A stretch of 64,000 bases of DNA from Bimastos eiseni (Eukaryota > Annelida > Clitellata > Crassiclitellata > Lumbricidae), in NCBI GenBank assembly GCA_959347315.1, contig OY365814.1, positions 27,365,677-27,429,676 on the forward strand. The letters are read 5' to 3'. Numbering within the stretch: the first letter of the stretch is position 1; every line of letters starts with the position of its first letter. This document shows positions 12,194 to 23,514 of the stretch, one piece after another. A program made the position numbers and the translations under genes. The notes beneath the pieces were generated by a model, which worked only from the letters and a program-made list of their open reading frames with translations, did no database searches and was not told where the DNA came from.

Positions 12194-12320
12194 TACTACT
12201 ATTATTATTATTATTACTATTACTCCTATTACTACTTCCCCTACTATTGCTATTTCCATTATTTCTCCACTGCTTCCACTACCACCACCACTACTTCCCC
12301 TACGACTACAACTATAATTA
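12007..12320. repeat. Imperfect (TTA)n/(CTA)n microsatellite
   Basis: About 190 bp of ATT/ACT trinucleotides, then a degenerate CTAC/TTCC-rich end. The Ile/Leu-rich open frame over this stretch is a repeat shadow. Confidence 0.95.
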
Positions 12321-12852
12321 TTATAATGATGATCATTATTATTATATGTAGTAGTAATAGTAGTACTACTAATAGTAGTAGTATTTGTTGCGAAGTCCTA
12401 GCCGTAGAACGATACTATACACAGGGAATGAATAAGACTTTATTCATTTTATTTTATTTATTATTCTCATTTTATTTTATTTACTTTACTTCCGTTATCA
12501 ACTTGAGGCAAATATTCAACAATTACTGTACATAGACTAATAATACACAATTAAATTTATCTACCATTATTATCGCTTGCGAAACTAACGTGATTGTATC
12601 GATGATCGTCGATTGAGATTCCTTCCATTTCCAGATTTGCATCTATGGTTTTTATAGCGCAAGACAAGTTAGATGCCTTAAATCACACAATGTGCAACGG
12701 TTAAATCAAGTCAGTGTCATATCATCATATGTTACAGCATATTGCGTAGCATTGGCTGCGCTTGTTCCATTCGTCCTGATGCCAAGATAAGCTTGGAAAC
12801 CAACGACGGATTGTCCTAAAAATAGCTACATGCAGGGTAACTGGGTCAGTCC

Positions 12853-12925
12853 CATCTTCCAATCGTAATCTCAAATTTTCTTCAGCGCCCACATAGTTAA
12901 ATCACGGGAATTCACAGGCGCAAAA
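12853..12925 (-). repeat. DR2 dispersed repeat, copy 1
   Basis: On the minus strand: GCGCCTGTGAATTCCCGTGA, then a degenerate centre, TATGTGGGCGCTGAAGAAAA, and GAGATTACGATTGG. DR2 is a family of five copies found by comparison within this window. Its constant parts are GCGCCTGTGAATAAACTGGT, TTTTGTGGGCGC and a GATTACGATT tail. Confidence 0.65.
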
Positions 12926-13905
12926 ATGGGACGAAAATGAGACGAAACAATAGATGCATCCTGCAGTTCTGATTTTAACTTCTGAACTGTGAATAGAAGA
13001 CATTACCAGTTATATTGATCGTAATAATCATGAGAAAACTGAGGCGGTACACTAACTCCGAAGCACGGGTCAGGGCAAACGATTGTTTGCGAACGCAACG
13101 TCAAAGCGGAAAAATTGTCAAAGATACGAAAACAAGACAGTTCAGTGGTACCGGAAGACCAGAGAAACATAACCAACCAGAGGCAGACACATTGACAGAC
13201 TGACAGAGTCAGACACACAGACAGAGTCAGGCGGATACCGCGAATTGAAACGAGAGCAGTTGCATTAGACGGCTCTTCTGCAAACAGAGCGATAACGACA
13301 GCTGCATGCCACACCCGGCATAATATTTTAAAAAAATAAGAATAATATAGACCTATTAATTCAGAAATGATCCGATCGCAAACGGATGAATTCGGTTCGG
13401 TTGATCGTGACAAATTACGGCGCAGATCAGGATATTCCGTCGTTCGTCCTTAATTAATGCAACTGTGTAATTGCCTCAGCAATGACTGATCGAATTTAAT
13501 AAAAGACGAAGTATTATTTGCTGAGAGTCGTTTCCGTATTCATTCGCCTGTATTATTATAGCTGGCCGTTAACGCAGAGCTGCGCTACAGCGATAGAATA
13601 TCGGCTATTTGCCAGAGATTGGACAGAGATGATTTAAAACAGATGAAAATGTTTCTATCTGTGGCGGAGCAAGTTAACGTGGATAGATTATCCTCAAATG
13701 ATTTTCTATATCCAGGAAGTCTTAATTGTGGTTGAAAGTTGTGATTTCTACACATTAGGCCTATGTATAATTGGGACTACTGTGATAAATTAAAGTAACG
13801 TCAAACCTTTCGGGGTCTTTTCTCATCTCGCTCAATTGTTCTAATTGAAAAACAAACGTATTTCATTGCAAATCATAACCCGTATTACGAATTCATTCTG
13901 TGGTC

Positions 13906-14400
13906 TCTTTTTCTCCCTATGGAGACGTTCTAAGGCTGAACATCCGAGAGAGAGAGGGAGACAGACAGACAGACAGAGACAGAGACAGACAAACAGACAA
14001 ACAGACAGAGACAGACAGACAGAGACAGCGTGAAAATAATAGAAAGCAGCCCACTACAACCAACCTTGAAATATGGCTTCTCTTCTTTCGCTCTCGGAGA
14101 CAGACAGACAGACATACCATACCGATGACAGAAACAGACAGACAGAGAGAGAGAGAGAGAGAAAGACAGACAACGTGAAACAGGAGAAAGCAGCACACTT
14201 CTTCAACCAACCTTGAAATATGGCTTCTCTTCTTTCGCTCTCGGAGACAGACAGACAGACATACCATACCGATGACAGAAACAGACAGACAGAGAGAGAG
14301 AGAGAGAGAGAAAGACAGACAACGTGAAACAGGAGAAAGCAGCACACTTCTTCAACCAACCTTGAAATATGGCTTCTATTCTGTCGCTCTCCGAAGACGT
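13906..14400. repeat. Tandem duplication with a period of about 147 bp
   Basis: The anchor CCTTGAAATATGGCTTCT occurs at 14064, 14211 and 14360, giving spacings of 147 and 149 bp. Each unit contains CTTTCGCTCTCGGAGACAGA, a GACA/GAGA stretch, and GTGAAACAGGAGAAAGCAGC. A more divergent unit precedes (about 13906-14062). The two central units are nearly identical, which points to recent duplication. Confidence 0.9.
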
Positions 14401-16265
14401 TCTGCCTTCTCCTCTTTCTCTGCAAAGGATGCAGTTCTTCCTGTCTCATACGTTCTGCCTCTTGCCTAATTTCTTTTTCATCTTGTCATCCGTTCTCCTC
14501 TGTCTGTTCTTTCATCAACACCCCTTCACTGCATTATCATCATACACCCAGGTGGCTATACATCACTTTCATATACATACATGTCATACATACACACATA
14601 CAATGTATATATGTGACTTTCGCCTTCTTCTTATCCTTCTGTTCACCACAAATCGACTTGAAACGCGTCCTCAAGAGACATATATTTCAATTGTTTTCTT
14701 TAAAACTAGTCTTCAACAAATGCTGCTTTATTTTCTCGCAAGCCATCTTCTTTATTTCCGCTTGAGTTCCTAGACGTAACTTCTCCATCTTGCCTTTTAG
14801 TTGGGTGATTTCATTTCGTAGAAAAACAAGGCTTTTGTGTCTGTGAATTATTAAGGGATGTGCGCATTTCTTTATTCGAAACAACGACAGCTGATACCTC
14901 ACTAAACAGGCTGTTCGTTCTCGTTGATTCGATTCACCAGTCTTCCCAGAAGAGTAGTGCTGAAACTGTCTGCCCTAATACGGCATGGATTAGGTGCTTT
15001 ACATATCTATAAATATAGATTATAATATAACAGAACAGAGTCGACGACGACAGCATTATGTGAACGAGATATATGTATGTATGTTTGTATGCTTGTATGA
15101 GATGTACGTATATTTAGACTCCCTACTAAAGACAAAAGATATTTTATACTCAAAGTCTTATGTATGTAATAGCCAAAGTTGGCCAATTTTCATTTACTTT
15201 TATTGGATATCTAACTTTGATTTTTCTCGTCTTTATACGGATTGTCTGTCAGCTTGTCTAATAAACGAAGATATAATAACGTATATTCGTATGATAGTTG
15301 GACCATGATATAGCTGTCGTTGGTCTTCTGATGAAATGTACAGTAATAATTAGTTGTGTTCAAACTCTTCGTCAGAAAACTTCCTTCGAAAAAACTAATT
15401 TATGTATAAAATCTAAAAATGCACTAAAACAACCAACTTCCTCCGATATTTACCAGGTTATACCAATGCGTGCCATTAATCTCCACACCGTATATCTACG
15501 CATATCATCCTTGTCATGGATGCGTCATTCAATAACTTATTACACACATTCCACACCGTATACGTTCCTCTCTGAATCATGGACCAATCCTTTATAGAAC
15601 CATCGCCTGTCAATTAATTCTCTGTTAAATATATAGGACTTTGAATATGACACGCAGTGAAATTCATCTATCTAGCAATATATCCGATTCTTCAAAAAGC
15701 TACAAAGAACACCTGTTAGCAACCGCCCCCATCCAATGGCAATAGCTAACAAGCTAAGATAGTGAGTTATGTTTGCATTTTCAGAGCCTGCTGCTTAATG
15801 CTTAGTAAAAAAGGCATCTATGTATTAATTGTACCCATCGGGACATCATGATTTTTTACATCACCATAGCACATCTTCTCTGCCTGCTCCCTTTGTCTTA
15901 CGTAGGCCTACATGTGTGTTCTTGTCACTGTGTTGTTTTACCGGTCGAGTTGATGAACAATAATATTTGGTTATGGTTATGGTGGCATACTGGACCCAGC
16001 ACTTATCAAGCCAGGATGTGCACCGCAAGCAACTAATGTCTAAGTTCAGTTTTCTTCTCCAAAGCAACATATAAACATCAGGCGGACATCAGGCTGACCG
16101 AAACATTGATTTAACTCAAACCGAACGACAGTGTTCGTAAATCAATCACTTTTCTAACACATGAAGCAAGGATGGGCAGATTATCGCCAATCACTGTTTA
16201 CGCAATCCCCCTCTTATGCGTAGAGCCGATGAATGGGTAGACTCGCGTCAGCCAGTAGTAGAAGT
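14401..16265. other. Unique AT-rich sequence without a recognised gene
   Basis: Several frames of 60-104 codons occur here but none has a recognisable domain or low-divergence repeat structure. Short coding exons separated by introns cannot be excluded from sequence reading alone. Confidence 0.5.
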
Positions 16266-16380
16266 TTCCGTTAAACGACGCCGTGTGATGACAACAATCA
16301 CTAAAGTCACCCTCCTTATTTATCCAGGATACAGACTGGCACTGCCAGAGTGCAAGCAGTGTCGGAGATCACAATGGCAG
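16266..16380 (-). repeat. DR1 dispersed repeat, copy 3
   Basis: On the plus strand it reads GTTAAACGACGCCGTGTGAT, CACCCTCCTTATTTATCCAG, ACTGGCACTGCCAGAGTGCA, then AGATCACAATGGCAGTAG. It shows the extended distal part of DR1 and lies immediately left of the foldback element. Confidence 0.75.
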
Positions 16381-16395
16381 TAGTGGAGATCTGCA

Positions 16396-16985
16396 CCCCG
16401 ACAAAATAGCGCCAATAAACGAACGCCGCGACAAAAGAGCGCCCGACAAAAGAGCGCACAGACAATTGGAAGCTGGACTAATGAAAAGAATGCTAGCTTA
16501 AAGGGAAGGTTGTTTAATGAATGCCTCTTGTTTAATTAGAAGCTGGATCAATGAAAGAAACGCTGTAAAACTAAAAGCTAAAGATTCATGAACGAATGTA
16601 AGCGGGATTGATATAAATGGAATCATGCTTAAATGGAAGCTTAATTGATAAAAGGTATCGTGCAATCCAGCTTCTAGTTAAACCGAAATTTTTTCATCTG
16701 TCCCCTTCCATTTGAACGGCATTCTTTTCATCAGTAAGGCTTCTGGTTAGACAGAATTATTTACCTCGTTCCATCTTCTAGTTAAACCGAAATGTTTTCA
16801 TAATTTCCGCTTCCACTGAAGCATAATACTTGCACCAATCCAGCATCCATTCAAGCATGAATCTTTGCATCAATTCAACTTCCATATAATGAAGAATTAT
16901 TTTCATCGATATAGATCGTTGGGCGCTCTTTTGTCGGGGGCTCTTTTGTCTAGCGCTCTTTTGTCGGGTGCTTTTTTGACGGATC
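16396..16985. mobile_element. Foldback-type DNA element with tandem GACAAAAGAGCG ends
   Basis: The left end (16399-16460) carries four modules related to CGACAAAAGAGCGC. The right end (16919-16982) carries four in inverted orientation, CGCTCTTTTGTCGG and variants. The 460-bp interior is AT-rich and internally repetitive: GAAGCTGGA(T/C)TAATGAAA on the left is complemented by CCAGCTTCTAGTTAAACC on the right. No transposase frame is present. The element sits between DR1 copies, and the flanks share a roughly 25-bp direct repeat (GAGATCACAATGGCAGTAG versus GAGATTACAATGGCTGTAG) that probably belongs to DR1. The superfamily is not recognised. Confidence 0.75.
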
Positions 16986-17145
16986 ACGGTGGAGATTACA
17001 ATGGCTGTAGTAGGCCCTAGTAGTTTCAGTTCAACGACATTGTGCTAAGACGTTATCACACTGCGTCGTTATAGACTATAAGGGGTGATGAACGTTGCTC
17101 TTCTCTTTTACTCAGGCTTGATAACTGGCAGAGCCTGACACTAAG
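16986..17145 (-). repeat. DR1 dispersed repeat, copy 4 (degenerate, joined to a DR1 distal end)
   Basis: GGAGATTACAATGGCTGTAG right after the foldback element matches the distal end of DR1 copy 3. It is followed by a new DR1 head, TTTCAGTTCAACGACATTGT, and a poorly preserved body ending TCAGGCTTGATAACTGGCAG. This suggests a head-to-tail DR1 dimer split by the foldback insertion. Confidence 0.5.
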
Positions 17146-17454
17146 GATCGGACGTGAAGGACACTAATTAGCATCCATCCTTTTTATCATTCCAATCGCA
17201 TTGTGTTAATCTACCTCTTAAAGGCAATGCCATCGAATTTCACCTTTAACAAGGCCTTGCGTTGTAACAACATGCATGTAGGTCGATTGCACGTGTGTGT
17301 GTGTGTGTGTGTGTACTATAATGAGCAACATTACTAGAGCACTAGATCTCGACACTGTCCAGGCAGAAGCGTGTAAGTGAAATCTGAATATGTATGTGTT
17401 TGTTTATCTGCCATTAGTCTGAACCTCTGGCATTGGCTAAACACGAGACTTCGT

Positions 17455-17532
17455 TAACAATCGTAATCATATAATCAAAATGTAACAGCGCACAAAAAGC
17501 GAAGTCGCTGAACCAGCCTATTGACAAGAGCG
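17455..17532 (-). repeat. DR2 dispersed repeat, copy 2
   Basis: On the minus strand: CGCTCTTGTCAATAGGCTGG, GCGACTTCGCTTTTTGTGCG, CTGTTACATTTTGATTATAT, then GATTACGATTG. It keeps both the body and the GATTACGATT tail. Confidence 0.7.
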
Positions 17533-17573
17533 TTTCATCAAAACAGCATCAACAGACAGCGGTGAAGATTCAA

Positions 17574-17585
17574 AGAGAGAGAGAA

Positions 17586-17616
<31 letters not shown>

Positions 17617-17635
17617 AACAGAGACATAGACAGAG
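17574..17635. repeat. (GACA)n microsatellite
   Basis: GAGA grading into GACA units over about 60 bp. Confidence 0.85.
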
Positions 17636-19330
17636 GCCGGCAGACCGACTGTTCAGATGGATAGTGTATAGAGTTGAAAAGGAGATGGAGGCACAGGAGA
17701 ATAGCAGGAATCAGAATAGAATATGACTCGTTGAAAGGCTGTGCGATAAGTAAAAAGTAAAATATTACTTGTGCAAAAACTCTGGAATTTAATATAAAAA
17801 CTTAACAATTCAATGTGTGACATTCCAAAATTTATAAGTAAGTGTACAGATTGTGAATATTGTGTCCTATAAAATTTATTTCATTTGGTACCATGGCTTA
17901 TTTTAGAGATATTTCTTCTTTCGACAATATAGATGAGCTACGGCACCTTTTTTCTATATATTTTTCTATATATATATTTTATATATATATATATATATAT
18001 AGGAAATTCTGTTGATGAAGTGACGAACGGAGGGATCAGCGTTGGCGTGGAATAGGAATAGGTAATAGGTAGAACAGAGTGATTGGATGGCGAACGTATG
18101 TAAGAGGGCTGTGAGGAATGAAGTGTGTGTGTTCGGTGCGTGATACGACTTTATTCTACAAGCGTTCCGAACATTAAACATTAAAAACAAGACGGCATTA
18201 ATTAACAAGACCAGAAGAAGACAGTTCTACTAGAACTATAGTTATTCTAGTAGAGAAGTAAGAACAAACGAAAATTATCAAGTCAAATTCGTCTGTGACA
18301 AGCTAGTTTATCAAAAACTATCGGACATCAATTGCACAGGACCTGACGCGAACGGTAATGAGAGGGTTTAACGAAGCGTCGAAGCTTAGCATAAAATGAA
18401 ACGATATTGCAGAGATAGGAACAAATGCAAACAGAATAACAAAACAGTCATTTACTGATTATAATAAGACTGATGTCTGTTGCTGCAGTTGACAACCAAT
18501 CGTATAATAGCAGGATGCATGCGGGTTTGTAGTTCCTACTTTCTTGCTTTACCAATTTATAGCATATAGGCCTATATAGCCAATAGGCCTATACACAAAA
18601 GTTTTGGGCGTGCCAAAACAATTTATGAGAGCTGGGATGAAAGTTGGCAAAGTTAAACACTCGCTAAACGATTGAAATACTTTCGAATAAATAAACGACT
18701 AAATTTAAAAGCTGTATCGAATCAGAATGATTTTAGTCTTTAATAGTTTGTGATATATTCAACCGAGACATTCTCTTCGATCCCACGAAAGTTGAGTTTT
18801 ATTGGTCACAATTAATAAAACCATTACCGCAGGCATGCACGCAGACACCGAAAATGCATAGGTAAACAAACATACACACTTGGATGCAAACCGACACAGA
18901 CAGGCAAACAGATGCAGACTCACAGACAGACGCACACAGGAAGCCAAACACACAGACGAACAAACAGCAGAAAATTCGTTCCTCTTGCGAGTAATCTCGA
19001 TATTACACGCGCATCGGAAAGAGCCATAACTCAGACAAACTCGGCGGAGTGTCCAAAGCCTCATTCAAACCCGTCAGTAAATAAGTCTGTCTCCCCTGGA
19101 TTTTGCAGATTACGTGGGATATTTCCGGATGAGATTTATGACAGATATTTGACAGCAACGGCCGATCGACGCACACGACCCGCCGATCCGCTCGTCCGCC
19201 ATTTTCCAAAGGCTGCGGATTCACAAGAGCTCGACCGCGCGACCATATGTTGCTCGTCGATGGTTTTTGTAAGAACAAGGCGATCATGCATGAAATTCGG
19301 TCATATTGTCGCAATATTTCTTTCCCTTAC

Positions 19331-19480
19331 TCTCTCTCTCTCTCTCCGTTTCTCACTCTCTCGCTCTCTCTCCGTTTCTCACTCTCTCTCTCTCCGTTTC
19401 TCACTCTCTCTCTCTCCGTTTCTCACTCTCTCTCTCTCCGTTTCTCACTCTCTCTCTCTCTCTTCCTCCCCTCTCTCATC
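19331..19480. repeat. 20-bp pyrimidine tandem repeat
   Basis: CTCCGTTTCTCACTCTCTCT-type units recur five to six times from about 19351. The three forward frames all read Ser/Leu/Pro/Phe repeats. Confidence 0.9.
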
Positions 19481-20221
19481 GTCTTGCTTTTTCTCTCTGC
19501 CTCTCTTTCTTCTCCTTACACCTTTCGCTATCTTTATCTTGCGCTTCAGGTCGACGTTGCAATAAATTAAAGTACACCTAGAATTTTCAGTTAAATCCTG
19601 ATTTGATACGTCTAAGATCTTTTCATAAGTGCGCTTAGCCCTGGTCTCCAAAACCGAAATCTCACCCACCGACCATGCATCTTTAAACAGCCTCTGTAAC
19701 ATTGCGTTGCACCTGCCGAGCGTTCTCGAATCACTCCATCTCCTTTGCACCACCTACCCAATATCCCCTAACAATCTCTATAACCGCCATCCGCTACCTC
19801 TCTTCACAATAAACCCCATCATCGCCAATTTCTCAGTCACCCACCCCTACTCAATTCCCTCCCCCCACGTAACGTGTCGCTGCCCTGCGCTAAGTCGGAC
19901 ATAATTCCGCACCTAACCGACTCAGTCCCCAGTCGATCATTGAACCGCGAGAACCGAATTCGGTCGCTGGAGACCCACAACACAATGCGCCGCCGCCTTA
20001 GACCGATGCGTTAATATATCAGCGCAACGAAGACGTAACGACCGCGTTGTCCGCCAAAATACAAGAACCCAGTCACTAATACATCTTCATCTGTTAGCGA
20101 TCGCCACACGCACTAACGTATCTTTAAACATTCCGCTCGGCTTCCACTTTCTTTTCGGAGAGGCTTCCTTTTGTGCGCGCGCTTCAACTGTTGGCTATGC
20201 TCCGGAAACACCGGGATGTGA
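19481..20221. other. Unique CpG-rich sequence without a recognised gene
   Basis: The stretch 19860-20170 is richer in GC and CpG than the surroundings. No open frame with a known domain was found. An unrecognised exon or promoter cannot be excluded. Confidence 0.4.
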
Positions 20222-20332
20222 TGTAATATAGTGTAATGTAATGTACGGTAATGCAATGTAATGTAAATCTTCGCAAATATGTCAGCGCCCACAAAACCAC
20301 GTCATGAGGGAGACCAACTTATTCACCAGCGC
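20222..20332 (-). repeat. DR2 dispersed repeat, copy 3
   Basis: On the minus strand: GCGCTGGTGAATAAGTTGGT, GACGTGGTTTTGTGGGCGCT, then a TTTACATTACATTGCATTAC tail. The tail is a 5-bp ATTAC repeat rather than GATTACGATT, so tails vary between copies. Confidence 0.7.
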
Positions 20333-20719
20333 TATATATACCAAATCAAGTCCGCAATTGCCAAGTCTCTCGTTTCGTTCCGGTGCCATCCGGAGAGGTC
20401 AAACCGGGGATGCTTTTAGTCCCAGTCAACTTGGTCGCCAATCGCTGCGCTTTTCGATGACGGTGGAGATATTCAGGTGCTTCTTTGCCTTCTGCGCACT
20501 GTTGCACTCGGCACTGTGTGGAAAACACTCTAAAGACGTCTTAACGCTTAATAGACAAGCTACTTTGGTCTCTCGGTTGCTTTTTAGTTGGCATGCACAA
20601 GTCCTCGTCGCTTGGGATGTTCAAATCGGACAGAGAGCGCTCTTAAAAGGTATCCAAAAGGCGCCATGTAAGTGCCATACATACATACATACATACATAT
20701 ACATACGTACGTGTATGTA

Positions 20720-21477
20720 CAGGGTGGGCCAGAATAAATGGTCCAACTTTGCAGGAAAATAACTCCGTCAATATTTGGAAGTTATTTATAATTAATGCAT
20801 CAAATTAAAGGTATAGTGGTAAGATTCAAAAACATTGGTTATTGAATCTTTAAGCTCCATGGCGCAAATCGTGACATAACAAAAGTTTTTAGTGACTAGC
20901 TATAATAAAATAGTCATGACAATGTTAACAGTAAATCCAAAAAATGAAACCCTGTAGTCAGTCATGTTGTACTACACAGCAACATTAATAATTAACTTGG
21001 AGATAGTTGGTTGTACCCCAGGATCATCGTCTTGACTGCAAATTAACTCGAACACACGACTAATGTTAGCGGGTGTGCGCGCCGCGTGCACCGATTTGCG
21101 TGGTTTACGATTTGAAGCTCCTATTTCATCAATTTTCGTATCATACAATTTAAGGTAGTTTCATTCCAGCTTCTGCTAGGAAACTCTTTAATCATTTGAA
21201 ATGAATTAAATTCCTTATCATGCAGTTCGCAAAATTCTGATCAAAACTCGATCATCGTCTGTCAACGGCGCCATTTTGCGTCATTAACGACAACAAAATA
21301 GGGCAGCTAGGGCTGTTCCAAAGATTTCTTAAACTTAGAAACTAGCCCCAGTTCGACTTTTGAAAGCTAATGCTACTGTGAAGTATCTTTCATTTGATGC
21401 ATTATTTATAAATAACTTTCAAATATTTGCGGAGTTATTTGCCTGCGAAGTCGGACCAATTATGCTGGCCCACCCTG
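20720..21477 (-). mobile_element. Mariner/Tc1-like non-autonomous transposon
   Basis: The ends are inverted copies starting CAGGGTGGGCCAGAATAAAT and CAGGGTGGGCCAGCATAATT. The inverted repeats extend about 94 bp at roughly 87 percent identity by eye. TA dinucleotides lie outside both ends (20718-20719 and 21478-21479), as expected for the mariner/Tc1 superfamily. The 758-bp length is too short for a full transposase of about 340 residues. Between the ends lies a broken transposase N-terminus on the minus strand. Outside are GTAT/TACA words, so it inserted into a microsatellite-like TA-rich site. Confidence 0.9.
20990..21274 (-). pseudogene. Broken N-terminal part of a mariner-type transposase
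   Basis: Minus-strand translation from 21274 begins MAPLTDDDRVLIRILR. The next frame gives FQMIKEFPSRSWN, and a return to another frame gives IDEIGASNRKP, then RTPANISRVFELICSQDD. The order of these pieces, and the phrases IKEFP-R-W, RKP and ICSQ-D-PG, fit the paired helix-turn-helix DNA-binding region at the start of invertebrate mariner-like transposases as I know them. The catalytic DD(E/D) domain is absent, there are internal stops and at least one frameshift, so it is non-functional. It identifies the surrounding TIR element as a deletion derivative. Confidence 0.75.
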
Positions 21478-22279
21478 TATGTACGTATGCTGTAAATTAT
21501 GTAGGACTCGCCTGACAGGTTTGAGATATGTCGCACGAGGCACAGGACTGCCCGGACCAAATCCCGTGCTTCTTTTATTGACCCCACTCGATGAGGAACC
21601 AACTTCCTGCCACGATTCGCTCACTGCTTCGCGCATCCTTTCATGGCTTCAAGACATTTTCTCTCGCACTGGGAGCGTCTTTGATTGGCGTAGTACCCTA
21701 TGCGGCGCCATAAAAATTTACGATACAGTCCAATATACGCACATGCACAAAACTGCATTTATATATATACATATAATATATATATTATTATATATAATCT
21801 TATTATATATAATCTTACTTATGCATGAGTTGAAAATGTGTTCGTATCTGGTTATTTAAGATGTTTATATAGCCCTAGTAAAAGCCTCTCCGTATTCGTT
21901 CATGCGATTTAGGGTCGGTAGAGGAAGCGGTACATTAGCACATTAGTCGGACATTTAGCCGAAGACACGCACTTATTGCGTCATTAGACATTCAGTGCAT
22001 CAGTAATATGCCTACTTCAGTAAATTATTGCGACCTCTGGGATAAAAGCTCACAGGTGAATATAAAATTAGGCACACTAAATTATATATACATGCATTGT
22101 ATTTTTATATAAGCAGTTGTAAGGCGCCTCTAGTTGGATAAAGCGTTTAGAAACGCTTCCAGTGCGGAAGGTCCCGCGAGAATGATCGAGGAGGAGCTTT
22201 CGAGAAAAGCGATAGAGGTCGAGAGACTACCAGATATATATATATACTCGTAGAGCAAACAGACGGATAAAACGCATAA

Positions 22280-22400
22280 TACTAGGTTATACTCATACCT
22301 TAAAAATATAATATATATATATTATATATATTATATATATATATAATATATATATAATATATATACGTACATATTAATCACATAATTTTATTATAAACAA
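22280..22400. repeat. AT-rich (TATA)n tract
   Basis: TATATAATATATAT-type dinucleotide sequence with self-complementary segments over about 80 bp. Confidence 0.85.
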
Positions 22401-22492
22401 ACCATATAAACAGATGAGGGTCACGTGATATATAGACCTGTTACATATTATATAGTTATTCGACGATTTGATTTGGTATTAATAATAATAGT

Positions 22493-22600
22493 AGTTTCAT
22501 TTTAGTGACACTGTTTGATAATATAGATCATCAGCGTCGACCACCTCCTTTATCCAGGCTTGGGACTGGCACTGCCACTGGAATGACCGCAGTGGTGTAG
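22493..22600 (-). repeat. DR1 dispersed repeat, copy 5
   Basis: The plus strand reads TTTTAGTGACACTGTTTGAT, CCACCTCCTTTATCCAGGCT, TGGGACTGGCACTGCCACTG. The body is intact and the distal end divergent. Confidence 0.8.
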
Positions 22601-22834
22601 TTATTTATGCGGTAGGTTTTCAACTCACGCTTAACATAGAAGAACTAACTGGCAGCCACCGGAAGTGTAGTTCCGTTTTACGTCACCAGGTGACGCTAAT
22701 TATCCCTGAGGACGATTGACTTCTGATGAAGACTTCCTACGGAAACATTGATGCTCGTGGAAGGGAGATGGAAGAATCGATTGTGCATGACAGTTCCGAC
22801 AGCCAAATAGAACCGACTGGAACATGCCACAGGT

Positions 22835-23129
22835 CAACACAATAGAGCGGCAGAAAACATTCTCAACCCCATAGAGAGGTAGAGAACATTCTCAACGCTA
22901 TAAAGAGGCAGCGAACATTCTAAACACCATAGAGTGGCAGAGAACATTCTCAACGTTATAGAGAGGTAAAGAACATACTCAACGCTATAGAGAGGCAGAG
23001 ACAATTCTCGACACCATAGTGATGTAGAGAACATTCTCAACGTTATAAAGAGGCAGAGAACATTCTCAATGCTATAGAGAGGCAGAGAACATACTCGACA
23101 CCATAGAGATGCAGAGAACATTCTCAGTC
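22835..23129. repeat. 29-bp minisatellite with a three-unit higher order
   Basis: Ten units of about 29 bp share AGAGGCAGAGAACATTCTCA. The first bases of successive units follow CACC, CGTT, CGCT, CACC, CGTT, TGCT, CACC, so the array is organised in 87-bp triplets. Because 87 is divisible by three, one minus-strand frame stays open for 95 codons with a Leu/Tyr/Ser/Phe-rich repeat, which is very likely a by-product. There are no unique spacers, so it is not a CRISPR array. Confidence 0.9.
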
Positions 23130-23353
23130 ATCTAATCCATTTATATTGGATCTTTATTGATCTAATAATTATAATCTAATCCTAATTAATAACGTAGAAT
23201 CGTAACCAGACCAATCCAATCCAATCAATGATCAAATCCATTTAAATCCTTTGAAGTCAAATCAAACCAAATTTATTCTGATCTGTTCGAAAGAATGCTT
23301 TATAAAGGAATTAGTCCGCAATGATTCGTTTACACTCCTCCACAGGTTGCACC

Positions 23354-23432
23354 CTGACAGCGACAGTCTCAAGCGAGAATAAAGGAGGAGGGCGATACTA
23401 ATGACCTTTGCTATCAAAAGTTTCGTTAAAGT
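23354..23432 (+). repeat. DR1 dispersed repeat, copy 6
   Basis: CCTGACAGCGACAGTCTCAA, AATAAAGGAGGAGGGCGATA, CTAATGACCTTTGCTATC and GTTTCGTTAAAGTGCAACAA. The sequence after the core (CAACCATCACCTTG) also matches copy 11, so the family extends past the core. Confidence 0.75.
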
Positions 23433-23514
23433 GCAACAACCATCACCTTGATTCGTTTCGCATTTTCTCCGCATTCAACCGATTTTCCTCTCGCTTTGTT
23501 TTATTGTCCGTCTG

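Noticed and set aside
22835..23129. 29-bp repeats as a CRISPR array
   Set aside because: The units abut directly with no spacers, vary among themselves and sit in a eukaryotic repeat landscape; it is a minisatellite.
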